Positions 33,160 to 42,836 are shown, counted from the stretch's first letter. The stretch is 46,647 nucleotides of DNA from an uncultured Bacilli bacterium (GCA_934086355.1 CAKOID010000001.1:1-46647), one strand, 5' to 3'. Notes: a model not told the origin generated them from the sequence alone. Numbers and translations are program-made.

Positions 33160-34353
33160 ATGGAATTACTTGCTAATAAAATTAGACCTAAAAAATTATG
33201 TGATGTCATAGGACAAGAACATTTAATTGGTGAAGGAAAAATTATATATAATTTGATAAAAAATAAAAAAATGTTTTCTTGTATATTTTATGGTAAACCA
33301 GGTATAGGCAAAACTACACTTGCTAACGTTATAGTAAATGAACTTGGTATGCAATATAGATTTTTAAATGCTACAACAAGTAAAATACAAGACTTTAATA
33401 TAGTTATTGAAGAAGCTAAAATGAATGGTGAAATGATAGTTATAATTGATGAAATACACCGTATGAATAAAGATAAACAAGATATACTCTTGCCATATTT
33501 AGAGACTGGTTTAATAATACTTATTGGTCTTACTACTTCTAATCCATATCATAAAATAAATCCAGCAATTAGAAGTCGTTGTCAAATATTTGAATTGCAT
33601 GAATTATCAAATAAAGATATTATTAAAGGTTTAAAAAGAGCTTGTGAAAGTTTGGAAAATATAAACATAAAAGATGATGTACTTAATATTATCGCTAATA
33701 ATTCTGGAGGAGATTTCAGAGCAGCTTTAAATAATTTAGAATTAGCATATTATGGATCAAGTGATAAAATAATAACTATAGATACATTAAAAAATATCAA
33801 TTCAAAGCCAATTATTTTTGCAGATAAAAATGAAGATGGACATTATGATTTATTAAGTGCATTTCAAAAAAGTATACGAGGTAGTGATCCTGATGCAGCA
33901 CTTTATTACCTTGGAAGATTAATTGAAATTGGAGATTTAGATAGTATCTATAGACGTATGAGTGTTATTGCTTATGAAGATATAGGATTAGCCAATCCTA
34001 GTGTTGGTCCAAAAGTAATGGCAGCAATAAGTGCAAGTGAATTAGTAGGACTTCCCGAAGCGAGAATACCTCTTTCTGTAATTGTTACAGAACTTGCATT
34101 ATCGCCTAAAAGTAATAGTGCTCATGTAGCATTAGATTTAGCATTAAATGATATTAGAAAAGGAAATACAGGAAATGTACCTAATCATATAAAAACTAAT
34201 TCACCGGATTATAAATATCCACATGACTATCCTAAATATTGGGTTAAACAACAATATTTACCTGATAATATTAAAGATAAAAAATATTATAAACCTAAAA
34301 TAAATAATTATGAAAATAATTTAAATAAAATAAATAATGAAATGAGGAATTAA
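33160..34353 (+). CDS. rarA: Replication-associated recombination protein A
   Basis: A 397-aa AAA+ ATPase of the RarA/MgsA (YrvN) family, which acts at stalled replication forks. Walker A is GKPGIGKTT and Walker B is IIDEIHRM, and sensor 1 TTSNPYHKINPAIRSRCQIF is classic. The C-terminal tetramerisation region has 'YEDIGLANP' and 'YKYPHDYPKYW'. ATG 33160 is used because AAAGTGTGAT precedes it; an earlier in-frame codon at 33109 has no site. gpsA starts on the base after its stop codon, so the two are co-translated. Confidence 0.92.
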   Translation: MELLANKIRPKKLCDVIGQEHLIGEGKIIYNLIKNKKMFSCIFYGKPGIGKTTLANVIVNELGMQYRFLNATTSKIQDFNIVIEEAKMNGEMIVIIDEIHRMNKDKQDILLPYLETGLIILIGLTTSNPYHKINPAIRSRCQIFELHELSNKDIIKGLKRACESLENINIKDDVLNIIANNSGGDFRAALNNLELAYYGSSDKIITIDTLKNINSKPIIFADKNEDGHYDLLSAFQKSIRGSDPDAALYYLGRLIEIGDLDSIYRRMSVIAYEDIGLANPSVGPKVMAAISASELVGLPEARIPLSVIVTELALSPKSNSAHVALDLALNDIRKGNTGNVPNHIKTNSPDYKYPHDYPKYWVKQQYLPDNIKDKKYYKPKINNYENNLNKINNEMRN

Positions 34354-35331
34354 ATGAAAAAAATTGCAATGATTGGAACAGGGGCTTATGGATTAGGAGT
34401 TAGTATTGCTCTTTTAAAAAAGAATGAAAGTATTACAATGTGGGTTGAAAGCGAAGAAAGAGCAAAATTTCTAAATAATAATAAGAAAAACGCTAATATA
34501 TTGCCTAATATAGAAATACCAGAAAATATTACATTTACAAATGATTTAAATGAAGTAATTAGTAATACTAATATTGTATTTATAGCAGTTGCTGCTAAAT
34601 TCATTGATAGTATAGCTAAAGATTTATCTAAATTAAATATTAAAAATAAACATTTCTGTATATTAAGTAAGGGTATAGAACAAAACACCTGTGAATTTGT
34701 AATAGATGTATTCAAAAGATATGTAAAAACAAAAAATGTCTCTGTAATATCTGGTCCTTCATTCGCTATAGATATGGCTAAAGGAGAACCTGTAGGTTTA
34801 ACGATTGCTAGCAAAAACAATAAAACTATGTTAGCAATAAAAAGAGTATTAGCAAGTGATACAGTAAAATTAAGAACATCAAATGATATTATAGGTGTAG
34901 AATTATGTGGTAGCATTAAAAATGTTATAGCAATTGCATCTGGTATTTTAGAAGGTTTAGGTTATACCGAATCAACAAGAAGTTTCTTAATTACAGAATC
35001 TTTACATGATATTAAATCTTTGATATACGGACTTGGAGGGAAAAAGAAAACAATACTTTCCTATGCAGGAGTTGGTGATTTACTTTTAACGGCAACAAGT
35101 AGCAAATCTAGAAATTATACTTACGGTATATTAATAGGAAAAAAGAATTATACTATGGCAGAAGACTACTTAAAAAATAATACAGTAGAAGGATATTATA
35201 CACTTAAATCTATTTATACTTTAATAAAAAGAAAGAAAATAGATATGCCAATAATTAACTTAATATATCAAATAATAATAAATAAAAAAGAACCTGAAAA
35301 ATTATCAGAATTCTTAATCAAGAAAGACTAA
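34354..35331 (+). CDS. gpsA: Glycerol-3-phosphate dehydrogenase [NAD(P)+]
   Basis: A 325-aa enzyme that makes sn-glycerol 3-phosphate from dihydroxyacetone phosphate for phospholipid synthesis. The Rossmann motif GTGAYG is at residues 8-13. 'ISGPSFAIDMAKGEP' and 'GVELCGSIKNVIAIASGILEGLG' (with the catalytic Lys) are characteristic, and 'YAGVGDLLLTATS.KSRNY' completes the active site. It is slightly shorter than most relatives. The start directly abuts the rarA stop, with GAGGAA upstream. Confidence 0.93.
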   Translation: MKKIAMIGTGAYGLGVSIALLKKNESITMWVESEERAKFLNNNKKNANILPNIEIPENITFTNDLNEVISNTNIVFIAVAAKFIDSIAKDLSKLNIKNKHFCILSKGIEQNTCEFVIDVFKRYVKTKNVSVISGPSFAIDMAKGEPVGLTIASKNNKTMLAIKRVLASDTVKLRTSNDIIGVELCGSIKNVIAIASGILEGLGYTESTRSFLITESLHDIKSLIYGLGGKKKTILSYAGVGDLLLTATSSKSRNYTYGILIGKKNYTMAEDYLKNNTVEGYYTLKSIYTLIKRKKIDMPIINLIYQIIINKKEPEKLSEFLIKKD

Positions 35332-35345
35332 ATTAAGTCTTTTTT
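35323..35345 (+). terminator. Terminator of rarA-gpsA
   Basis: AAAGACT (35323-35329) pairs with AGTCTTT (35336-35342), followed by a T-run. It overlaps the end of the convergent peptidase gene. Confidence 0.75.
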
Positions 35346-36585
35346 ATTTTCTTTTTAAAATTGCAATATTATAATTAGAGAAATCTAAATTCATTATTAT
35401 ATTTTTATATTCTTCAAAATTCATTTTTTCAATATCATCTATAGTATCTATACCTTCATAATTAAATGTAACTATATTTTCTATTAATGGATCTATAGTT
35501 CTATATAAATCATCACTTCTAGTTATTAAATCAATAATATAATTTCTTTTACATAAATTAAAGAAATCTTCATCAAATACAAATTTTTTATTAATAAAAT
35601 AATCTATTATAATATCATTAAATAATTTTATATCTTTAGTATAACTTTCTATTCTAATAACATGATATCCTTCAACTAAATTACATGAATAATTAATATT
35701 TCCTACTATAATATTATTAATAGCTAGCTTACTATTTAATTCACTTGTAATACCAAAATTATTTTTTAAAAAGTAATATAAGTATGTATCTAGCATAATT
35801 TTATCAAATGGTTTCATATCTAATGTATTAATTTTAAAAGATATTATACTTTTTTCTAAATTAACATCTTCTTTAACTATAACTTTCTTTTTATTAACTT
35901 CTAATTTATGAGGCGGTATTACTTTTTCTATCTTATCATTAGATAATTCGCCATCACTATATACTTCATTTATTACACTAAGTATTGCTTCTTTATCAAA
36001 TCTTCCCCCTATTACTAATATTTCATTATCAGGTCTATAAAATGAATCATAAGCTAAATCTAAATCTTTTTTTCCAATACTTTCTATATCTTTTAAGTCC
36101 CCTAGTATACTTTTAAATGTTTTTGCATCAATTATACTTTCCAAACTAGCATTATATATACTACTTGTTTCTTTATTATCTAAACTTCTTCGTTTTTCTT
36201 CTAAAATAGGACCTTTTATTTTTTCTATAACTTCATCTGTAATTATTGGACAATGTATACCACTTAAAAATAACCCTAAGTTATTTTCTACATTCTCTAC
36301 ACAATCTATATAAAATTGAGTTCTATCTATACTAGTAAAACCGTTGCTACCAACACCATTCATTCCAAAGATTTTCATCAAATCTCCATATTCACTACTT
36401 TCAAGTACTAAGTGTTCCAAAAAATGTGCTAAACCACTCTTTAGTTTATGTTTTTTACCATTTACAACAACTTCATTATCTATCCCACCAAATTTAACAA
36501 TTAGATTAATATATGTTGTATGTTTATTATTATCATTAATTAAATATATTTTAAGTCCATTATTAAGTACAATCTTCTCTAACAC
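35344..36585 (-). CDS. M16-family zinc peptidase (YmfH-like)
   Basis: A 413-aa M16 peptidase with an intact metal site: HFLEH (His54, Glu57, His58), the inverted HxxEH motif, and the third ligand Glu in 'ILEEKRR' (residues 129-130). The protein covers both M16 half domains, as B. subtilis YmfH does. It starts at GTG 36585, preceded by AGGTGA, and overlaps the stop of the upstream partner by one base (TAGTG), so the two are translationally coupled. Confidence 0.82.
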   Translation of the reverse strand: MLEKIVLNNGLKIYLINDNNKHTTYINLIVKFGGIDNEVVVNGKKHKLKSGLAHFLEHLVLESSEYGDLMKIFGMNGVGSNGFTSIDRTQFYIDCVENVENNLGLFLSGIHCPIITDEVIEKIKGPILEEKRRSLDNKETSSIYNASLESIIDAKTFKSILGDLKDIESIGKKDLDLAYDSFYRPDNEILVIGGRFDKEAILSVINEVYSDGELSNDKIEKVIPPHKLEVNKKKVIVKEDVNLEKSIISFKINTLDMKPFDKIMLDTYLYYFLKNNFGITSELNSKLAINNIIVGNINYSCNLVEGYHVIRIESYTKDIKLFNDIIIDYFINKKFVFDEDFFNLCKRNYIIDLITRSDDLYRTIDPLIENIVTFNYEGIDTIDDIEKMNFEEYKNIIMNLDFSNYNIAILKRK

Positions 36586-37805
36586 TATAATTCACCTTCT
36601 AACACATATGTAGCTTTTAAATTAATTCTACTAACAAATTCTTTTAATTCATCATAAGAAATACTTTTTAATATTTCTAATTCTTCACTTGTTGTTAAAT
36701 CAGTTTCAAAATATTTATTAATTATATCACTAGTTGCTATATAAAAATTATCTAATTCTCTTTCTTTATTTAATTCTAATCTTTTTAATATATTATAAAG
36801 ATTTTTATCATATTTCTCTATATTATTTAATTCATTCATTAATTCTTTTATAATCATTTTTACATAATCAATATTAGTTTTATTAGTAACTGCTTTAATA
36901 AATAATAACCCATTCTTTAACATTACATTACTTCCAGTACTATAAACTAAATTAGATTTTTTACGTAAAGAATTCATTAAAAGTCCACTACTGCTAGAAT
37001 TTAATAATAAATTAATCATATATAATTTATAAAAATCTTCTTCTTTATAATCCTTAACATTATATACATAATATAATATACTTTGATAAAATTTACTACT
37101 ATCAGTTTTTTCAATATAACTATTATCATTATAAAATATATTATAATCTTTAATAATTTTATATGGAACTAAATCTAATTTATTAAAATAATTATGTATA
37201 ATATCATTTAATTTTTTAGTATCTATATTTCCATTTACAAATATTCTAGGTCTTACATTCTTAATATATTTATTATAAAAATCTAATATATCATCTAAAC
37301 TTAAACAATCTATATTATCTAAATCTCTATATTTTAATTTATTAAATACCGCATCATCATCTAAAATATCTAATAAATTCTTTTCAGCAATAAATTCTAT
37401 ATTTTTATATCCATTTAATAATGTTTCAGTATAAAGCTTCTTTTCTTTTTTAAATAAAGTTTTATCACTTAAATTATTATTATAAATACTATCTAACAAA
37501 AACATTATTTGATTTTCTAACATATCTTCATTTATAACATTTTGACTAGGTATAAGTAAAGAAAAGTTTAAAAAATAAACATCATTTATTCCTTGATTCA
37601 AACAATTATAATTAATTATATATCTATTTAACTTTTCTTTTTGAAAAGATATTTCATCTTTATAAATATTATTAGTCTTATTAAATAGTTTAGTTATTAT
37701 ACTTAATGCCATGATTTCTTCTTTTTTTAATTTAAATTCATAAATAAAATTTATAAGTGTCGTATGAAAGTTTTTATTGTCAACATACTTAGTGATTTCG
37801 TTCAT
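36585..37805 (-). CDS. M16-like peptidase subunit without zinc motif (YmfF-like)
   Basis: A 406-aa protein with the M16 alpha/beta pattern ('IFVNGNIDTKKLNDIIHNYF', 'YMINLLLNSSSSGLLMNSLRKKSNLVYSTGSNVML', 'DELKEFVSRINLKATYVLEG'). It has no HxxEH motif, as expected for the YmfF-type partner of an active M16 subunit. ATG 37805 fits GGAGG ten bases upstream. It is the first gene of the two-gene operon; its leader holds a hairpin (37824-37852). A role in processing peptides is inferred from the family. Confidence 0.75.
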   Translation of the reverse strand: MNEITKYVDNKNFHTTLINFIYEFKLKKEEIMALSIITKLFNKTNNIYKDEISFQKEKLNRYIINYNCLNQGINDVYFLNFSLLIPSQNVINEDMLENQIMFLLDSIYNNNLSDKTLFKKEKKLYTETLLNGYKNIEFIAEKNLLDILDDDAVFNKLKYRDLDNIDCLSLDDILDFYNKYIKNVRPRIFVNGNIDTKKLNDIIHNYFNKLDLVPYKIIKDYNIFYNDNSYIEKTDSSKFYQSILYYVYNVKDYKEEDFYKLYMINLLLNSSSSGLLMNSLRKKSNLVYSTGSNVMLKNGLLFIKAVTNKTNIDYVKMIIKELMNELNNIEKYDKNLYNILKRLELNKERELDNFYIATSDIINKYFETDLTTSEELEILKSISYDELKEFVSRINLKATYVLEGEL

Positions 37806-37823
37806 ATAGTCCTCCAAAATAAA

Positions 37824-37852
37824 AATAAACCTATTACTCTTACAAGTTTATT
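37824..37852 (-). promoter_or_regulatory. Leader hairpin of M16 operon
   Basis: AATAAAC and GTTTATT (arms 37846-37852 and 37824-37830) form a stem in the short 5' leader, followed by TTTATTTT before the ribosome binding site. It could act as an attenuator. Confidence 0.4.
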
Positions 37853-37878
37853 TTATCATGTCAGTGTTTCAATGTAAA
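37850..37878 (-). promoter_or_regulatory. Promoter of M16 operon
   Basis: On the minus strand: TTTACA (37878-37873), 17-bp spacer, TAAAAT (37855-37850). Confidence 0.5.
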
Positions 37879-37889
37879 TGAATTAGAAA

Positions 37890-38540
37890 TTATTTTATTA
37901 ATATTTTAGTTTTATTTTTAATATATTCTTTAATTTTTTCTATAATTTCAATTCTTGTTTCATTATCAAAATAAGGAATATTATCATATTTTTCTATAAA
38001 TATTGCCAAATCGCGTATTGTTTTTAAATGATATATTTCTATTTTTTTTAATGTCTTTGCTGATAATGATAATTTAGAAACACTTTCGAATATATGATTA
38101 TTTAATTCATTATATTCTTTACTAGAAAATATTTTATTGATATTATAACAATTTTTGATTATATCATTATATGCTTGCATAATACTGTCATATCTTATTT
38201 TTGATACTTTATATTTTAATATGTTTTTTTGAATTAATATATGTAATTCTTCAAATGTTTCTATACCTATTCCTATGATGTATGCCTTTATTTTCTTTTC
38301 AATGGGCAATTGATGAATATATACATCTTTCAATGTTGTGGGAAGTTCTTTGTATTCAAATGATTTATTTTGTCTTATGTAATCATAATATTGATCTAAA
38401 ATAATTTTTGATCTATATAATGAGTAGATTTTCCAAATATTTTTTTCAAAATCATCAACTGTGTAAATATTTAAATCATGAATTTTTTTTATCATGAAAG
38501 CACTACAATTTAAAATTTCTTCTATATATACTTTTTTCAT
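37890..38540 (-). CDS. Protein of three RNA-polymerase alpha-CTD-like repeats
   Basis: A 216-aa protein made of three ~50-residue helical units with the pattern seen in the alpha subunit C-terminal domain of RNA polymerase: 'L.ls......k...I.t..Dl......'. The units are near residues 6-52 (ILNCSAFMIKKIHDLNIYTVDDF), 74-128 (IHQLPIEKKIKAYIIGIGIETFEEL) and 154-208 (VSKLSLSAKTLKKIEIYHLKTIRDL). The rest of RpoA is absent. It is a single gene with its own promoter (TACAAT at 38576-38571) and the site AAAGGGA. It may bind DNA through tandem HhH units or interact with polymerase; this is inferred from the fold. Confidence 0.55.
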   Translation of the reverse strand: MKKVYIEEILNCSAFMIKKIHDLNIYTVDDFEKNIWKIYSLYRSKIILDQYYDYIRQNKSFEYKELPTTLKDVYIHQLPIEKKIKAYIIGIGIETFEELHILIQKNILKYKVSKIRYDSIMQAYNDIIKNCYNINKIFSSKEYNELNNHIFESVSKLSLSAKTLKKIEIYHLKTIRDLAIFIEKYDNIPYFDNETRIEIIEKIKEYIKNKTKILIK

Positions 38541-38570
38541 TTAAATCCCTTTCTTTTGGTTAGCCAAAGT

Positions 38571-38599
38571 ATTGTATCACATTTTATTAAAAATGTAAA
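38571..38599 (-). promoter_or_regulatory. Promoter of alpha-CTD-repeat gene
   Basis: On the minus strand: TTTACA (38599-38594), 17-bp spacer, TACAAT (38576-38571). Confidence 0.6.
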
Positions 38600-38604
38600 A
38601 TTTA

Positions 38605-38625
38605 AAAAGACCATATTGGTCTTTT
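38605..38625 (-). terminator. Terminator of thioredoxin-fold gene
   Basis: AAAAGACC and GGTCTTTT pair around a 5-nt loop, with T residues following on the minus strand. Confidence 0.75.
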
Positions 38626-38854
38626 AATAAGAAGTAAGGATTTTACAGATTTCTCTTGATGTTAAAACTTTACCTTCAGAAACTTTTTTTCCATTAATTA
38701 CTAAAGCAGGAGTATTTTTTATATTATATTTCTTTAAATAATTAATATCATTAAGTTCTTTTATATCTATATCAATATCACTATTTATTTTTCTTATATT
38801 TTTAATTAATTTAATTCCATTATGTGTTTTACTTCCTAAAACTTTTATCTCTAT
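38624..38854 (-). CDS. Thioredoxin-fold protein lacking the CxxC motif, possible AUA start
   Basis: A small thioredoxin_3-type protein (~76 aa from residue 7 of the longer frame). The family usually reads 'KIKVLGSGCPNCKKL'; here the segment is 'EIKVLGSKTHNGIKL', so both active-site Cys are gone. The cis-Pro loop (KNTPALVINGKKV) is kept. A very strong site AAGGAGG (38868-38862) lies 7 nt before ATA 38854, which aligns with the Met that starts relatives. An in-frame ATG at 38872 lies before that site and has no site of its own. The gene may use AUA or a long leader peptide, or be decaying. Confidence 0.55.
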   Translation of the reverse strand: MEIKVLGSKTHNGIKLIKNIRKINSDIDIDIKELNDINYLKKYNIKNTPALVINGKKVSEGKVLTSREICKILTSY

Positions 38855-38944
38855 ATTTATTCCTCCTTCCATGATTACATGATACTATATTAAAATGAAT
38901 AAGATGTGAAATAATTATGAAGTTTATGTGAAATTAAAACATAC

Positions 38945-38969
38945 AAAAAAACATGAGCATAATCTCATG
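38945..38969 (-). terminator. Terminator of MMPL gene
   Basis: CATGAG and CTCATG pair around six bases, followed by seven U on the minus strand. Confidence 0.8.
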
Positions 38970-38973
38970 AATT

Positions 38974-41900
38974 TTATTTAAATAAATTTTTAATTTTATC
39001 TATAAAACTAGTTTTAGTTTCTTTATTAGTATTAGTTTTTTCTTCTACATTCTTTTCTTTACTATCTATTACTAATACAAATTTAGTTTCATCAGCATTA
39101 TTTTTATTAGTTAATTGATATTCATTACCTAAACTAACTAATTTTTTAGCTCTAGCACTTGTAGGTTTAACTTTATTATCTACTATATCACTTAATACTT
39201 TTATACCTTCATCATTATATTTAGTAATACCAGTAGATAATTCATTAATACCATTATTTAGCATATCTACACCATTATATAAAGTACCAAGTGATTCACT
39301 AATACTTTTTACAGATTCATTTTTAACAGCATTTGCAACTTCATTAGAAAGTGTTGGTGCAATACTACTCGCTACACTTTCTGCAGTACTTTTTGCAACA
39401 TTAGCTGATACACTTTTAGAAACATTTTCAGCAACATAATTAGATGTATCACTTAATGCATTTTTAATACTAGTTTCTACAGCGACTTTTAACGCCATAA
39501 ATGTTCTATCATTATTTATAGTACCACATGCAACTAATTCTTCTTGTGTATATGAAGTATAATCTTCACCCTTAGTATTAATAGCATTTTGACATACTAA
39601 GTATGAATTATATTCGCCAGTCACTTGTAAGTATGTACCTAATATATTTAATCCTGCATTATTACCAATCTCATTTATTTTAGCATCATTTGGATCCATA
39701 TTATTCTTAACTTCTTCCCAAGCTTCATTACTTATAGAACTTAAATAATCACTTGTAAAAGTACTACTAACATTACTTACTGTTTTATTTTTTATTGCAT
39801 TAACTTCTTCTTCACTTAAAGCATTTCCATTACTCTTCTTAAGCTTGTCAATAGAATCAGATAAACTACTTTTTAAAGTATTTGAACCACTTTTTATTTT
39901 CTTAGATGATTCATCTATTAAATTCATATTATCTTGTAAAAGTTTAGTCTTTTCATATAAACTATCTAATTCGTTTAAACTACTAATATCACTACTACTA
40001 ATTAATTTAGGAGTTGCAACATTATATATAGAAGGTAATTTAAAATTAGTTGTATCAAATGTAATAGTAATATTATTCATATTTTTTAAACTACTAACAT
40101 TTAAACTTTCATATAATCCTGGAGCACTTAATCCTACTACTATGTTCTTAGTACCAGTAGAAATTACCTTACCATTATTAATATTTATATTAGTATTCTC
40201 TGTTCCATCAAGTATCATACCTGTAGTTATTAAAAATGGTGTATACATAGTTTCATTCTTACCATTTATACTAACGTTATGACTATCTTTGTTCTTATAA
40301 TCAATAGATATACTTACCTTACCTTTTTTACCTAATATATCATCTAATTCTTTTACTTTACCATCTAATTTATAAGTAACGCTTAACTCTATAGGTAAAT
40401 CATTCTCATACTTACCTTGATAAAATATATCATTTTTATTAGAATTCCATACAATCTTATTATTATCTATCTTATATGTTTCATCACCATTTATATTTAA
40501 AATATCTTTTAATTCTGAATAATCATTTATATTTTCTAACTTTTCATCATTTATTAAATGTTCATTAACAAAAGTTGTTTTTAATTTACCATTATATTCT
40601 AATTTACTATATACTGTTTCATTTTTACTTAAAGCATGTACTGGAGTTGCAAATAAAGATAATATTAGAAATGAACCAACAATAGTATTTTTAATCTTTT
40701 TATTCATATTAACTTTCCTTTCTTTTATAACAAATTTATCAAATATTAATAGTATAGACGGTAATACAGTTATTACTACTATCATACTTATTATGGCACC
40801 TCTTGAAATTAATGTACAAAGAGATCCAACCATTTCAAGCTTAGAATAAACTCCTACGCCGAATGTTGCAGCAAAGAAACATAATCCACTAACAAATATT
40901 GAGTGTCCATTATAATCAAGTGTTAATTTCATAGCCTCTTTCTTATCATATTTCTTCCTATTTTCTATATATGTTGTAGTTAGAAGTATTGCATAATCTA
41001 TTGTAGCACCTAGTTGTATAGTACCAAGTACTATTGGTGCAACAAATGGAAGTACTGTTCCACTAAAGTATGATATAGACATATTAGTGAAAATAGCAAA
41101 CTCTATTGCAAGTATTAAAAGTATTGGTAATGATAAACTATGAAGTACAATAATTAATATAATAAATATGCAAACTATTGAAGAATAATTAACATTTTTA
41201 AAGTCAGTATCACTTATATTAATTAAGTCTTTCATTAAAGGACCTTCACCTGCTACAATAGCAGTATCATCATATTTCTTAACAATATCATTAACTTTAA
41301 CTATTTGATTATTCAATTCATCACTCGCAACTTCATAAATTGAGTTAACAAGTATTGCTTGATATTTATCATTTTTAAATATATTTAATGTATCTTTATC
41401 TAACATATTATCTGATAAACCAGCATTCTTTAATTCTTCATAAGATAGTACAAAATCTATACCATCTACATCTTTTAAATCATTTATCATATTATTTACA
41501 TTATTACTTTTTAAATTACTATTAACTAATATTATTTCCGGACTAACTATATTATAATTATCTCTTAAATAATTATTAGTACTAATACTTTCTAATGTTT
41601 CTGGTAATGATTTATCTATTTTATAATATACGCTAACTTTGTTATTAGCTAAATACATAGGAACCAATAATATTAAGAATATTATAAATATTAATTTATT
41701 ATGTTTTATAACAAAATTATTTAATGGACTAAAATTAATTTTAAAACTCTTATGTTTAGTTTTTTCTATATATTTATCAAATATAAGAAGTAATGCTGGA
41801 AATAATGTAATAACACTTATAACACCTAATAAAACTCCTTTAGCCATTACTATACCTAAATCACGTCCTAAAGTTAATTTCATAGTACAAAGTACTAAGA

Positions 41901-42753
41901 ATCCAGCAATTGTTGTTAAACTACTACCCATAACTGATTTAAATGTTTCAACTATAGCTTCACTCATAGCTTCATTTCTATTCTCATATTTTTTCTTTTT
42001 ATCTTCATAAGAATGATATAAGAATATAGAGAAATCTGTAGTAACTCCCAGTTGTAAAACAGCAACTAAAGCTTTAGTAATATATGATATTTCTCCTAAA
42101 AATATATTACTACCTAAATTAAATAATATAGCGCAACCAATATTACCTAGTAATAATACTGGAACTAAGTATGAATCAAGCGATAACTCCAATACTAATA
42201 TACATAGTACTACAGCAATAACAATATATATCATTATTTCACTTTCACTTAAATTCATAGTATCAAGTACCATACTACTCATACCACCAAGTTTCATATT
42301 TTTAGATATCTTTCTTATTTCTCTAACAGCATCTATTGTTGAATTAGCACTAGTACCATCTTTAAAAGTAATAAGTAAAATATCTGTATTATCTTTATGT
42401 AAATGACTAGTGACTTCACTTGGTAAGAAATCTACTGGTACATTAGTACCAACAACATCATATAAAGATATAACATTATTTACGCCATTTACATCTTTTA
42501 TTTTATCCTCTAATTTAATAATATCTTTATTAGATAAATTACTAACTACTACTGTACTATAAGAACCCATATTAAAATCATCAGTTAAAATATTTTGTCC
42601 TTTAATAGTTTCAATATCACTAGGTAAATAAACTAATATATCATAATTTACTTTAGTTAATTTCATACCTATAAAAGATAATACTAATAATATTAGAGAT
42701 ATAATTAATATTAATATTTTCTTTTCACAAATCTTATTTGCAAACTTTTTCAT
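38974..42753 (-). CDS. MMPL-type RND transporter fused to a secreted C-terminal protein
   Basis: A 1259-aa protein starting at ATG 42753 (GAAGGGAG upstream). Residues 1-682 form a complete MMPL/RND exporter: N-terminal helix, two large extracellular loops ('GGMSSMVLDTMNLSESE' marks the first) and two groups of helices, about 12 in total, as in lipid or drug exporters. Residues 683-1259 begin MNKKIKNTIVGSFLILSLFA, a full signal-peptide-like segment, then a ~550-residue extracellular region ('NETVYSKLEYNGKLKTTFVNEHLI') with a helical repeat region near residues 1020-1220. In relatives these are often two adjacent genes. A ribosome binding site and ATG are preserved at the join. Regulated by the divergent TetR gene, by position. 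Confidence 0.8.
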   Translation of the reverse strand: MKKFANKICEKKILILIISLILLVLSFIGMKLTKVNYDILVYLPSDIETIKGQNILTDDFNMGSYSTVVVSNLSNKDIIKLEDKIKDVNGVNNVISLYDVVGTNVPVDFLPSEVTSHLHKDNTDILLITFKDGTSANSTIDAVREIRKISKNMKLGGMSSMVLDTMNLSESEIMIYIVIAVVLCILVLELSLDSYLVPVLLLGNIGCAILFNLGSNIFLGEISYITKALVAVLQLGVTTDFSIFLYHSYEDKKKKYENRNEAMSEAIVETFKSVMGSSLTTIAGFLVLCTMKLTLGRDLGIVMAKGVLLGVISVITLFPALLLIFDKYIEKTKHKSFKINFSPLNNFVIKHNKLIFIIFLILLVPMYLANNKVSVYYKIDKSLPETLESISTNNYLRDNYNIVSPEIILVNSNLKSNNVNNMINDLKDVDGIDFVLSYEELKNAGLSDNMLDKDTLNIFKNDKYQAILVNSIYEVASDELNNQIVKVNDIVKKYDDTAIVAGEGPLMKDLINISDTDFKNVNYSSIVCIFIILIIVLHSLSLPILLILAIEFAIFTNMSISYFSGTVLPFVAPIVLGTIQLGATIDYAILLTTTYIENRKKYDKKEAMKLTLDYNGHSIFVSGLCFFAATFGVGVYSKLEMVGSLCTLISRGAIISMIVVITVLPSILLIFDKFVIKERKVNMNKKIKNTIVGSFLILSLFATPVHALSKNETVYSKLEYNGKLKTTFVNEHLINDEKLENINDYSELKDILNINGDETYKIDNNKIVWNSNKNDIFYQGKYENDLPIELSVTYKLDGKVKELDDILGKKGKVSISIDYKNKDSHNVSINGKNETMYTPFLITTGMILDGTENTNININNGKVISTGTKNIVVGLSAPGLYESLNVSSLKNMNNITITFDTTNFKLPSIYNVATPKLISSSDISSLNELDSLYEKTKLLQDNMNLIDESSKKIKSGSNTLKSSLSDSIDKLKKSNGNALSEEEVNAIKNKTVSNVSSTFTSDYLSSISNEAWEEVKNNMDPNDAKINEIGNNAGLNILGTYLQVTGEYNSYLVCQNAINTKGEDYTSYTQEELVACGTINNDRTFMALKVAVETSIKNALSDTSNYVAENVSKSVSANVAKSTAESVASSIAPTLSNEVANAVKNESVKSISESLGTLYNGVDMLNNGINELSTGITKYNDEGIKVLSDIVDNKVKPTSARAKKLVSLGNEYQLTNKNNADETKFVLVIDSKEKNVEEKTNTNKETKTSFIDKIKNLFK

Positions 42754-42807
42754 ATTTCTTCTCCCTTCAAAAAGTATTTTATTAAAACATATAAAAAAAT
42801 AACACAC

Positions 42808-42836
42808 AATATATTAATAATAAGTATGTTATCCAA
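42808..42836 (-). promoter_or_regulatory. Promoter of MMPL gene
   Basis: TTGGAT (42836-42831), 17-bp spacer, TATATT (42813-42808) on the minus strand. The same TTGGAT occurs 33 bp upstream (42869-42864) followed by another TATATT at 18 bp. Confidence 0.5.
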
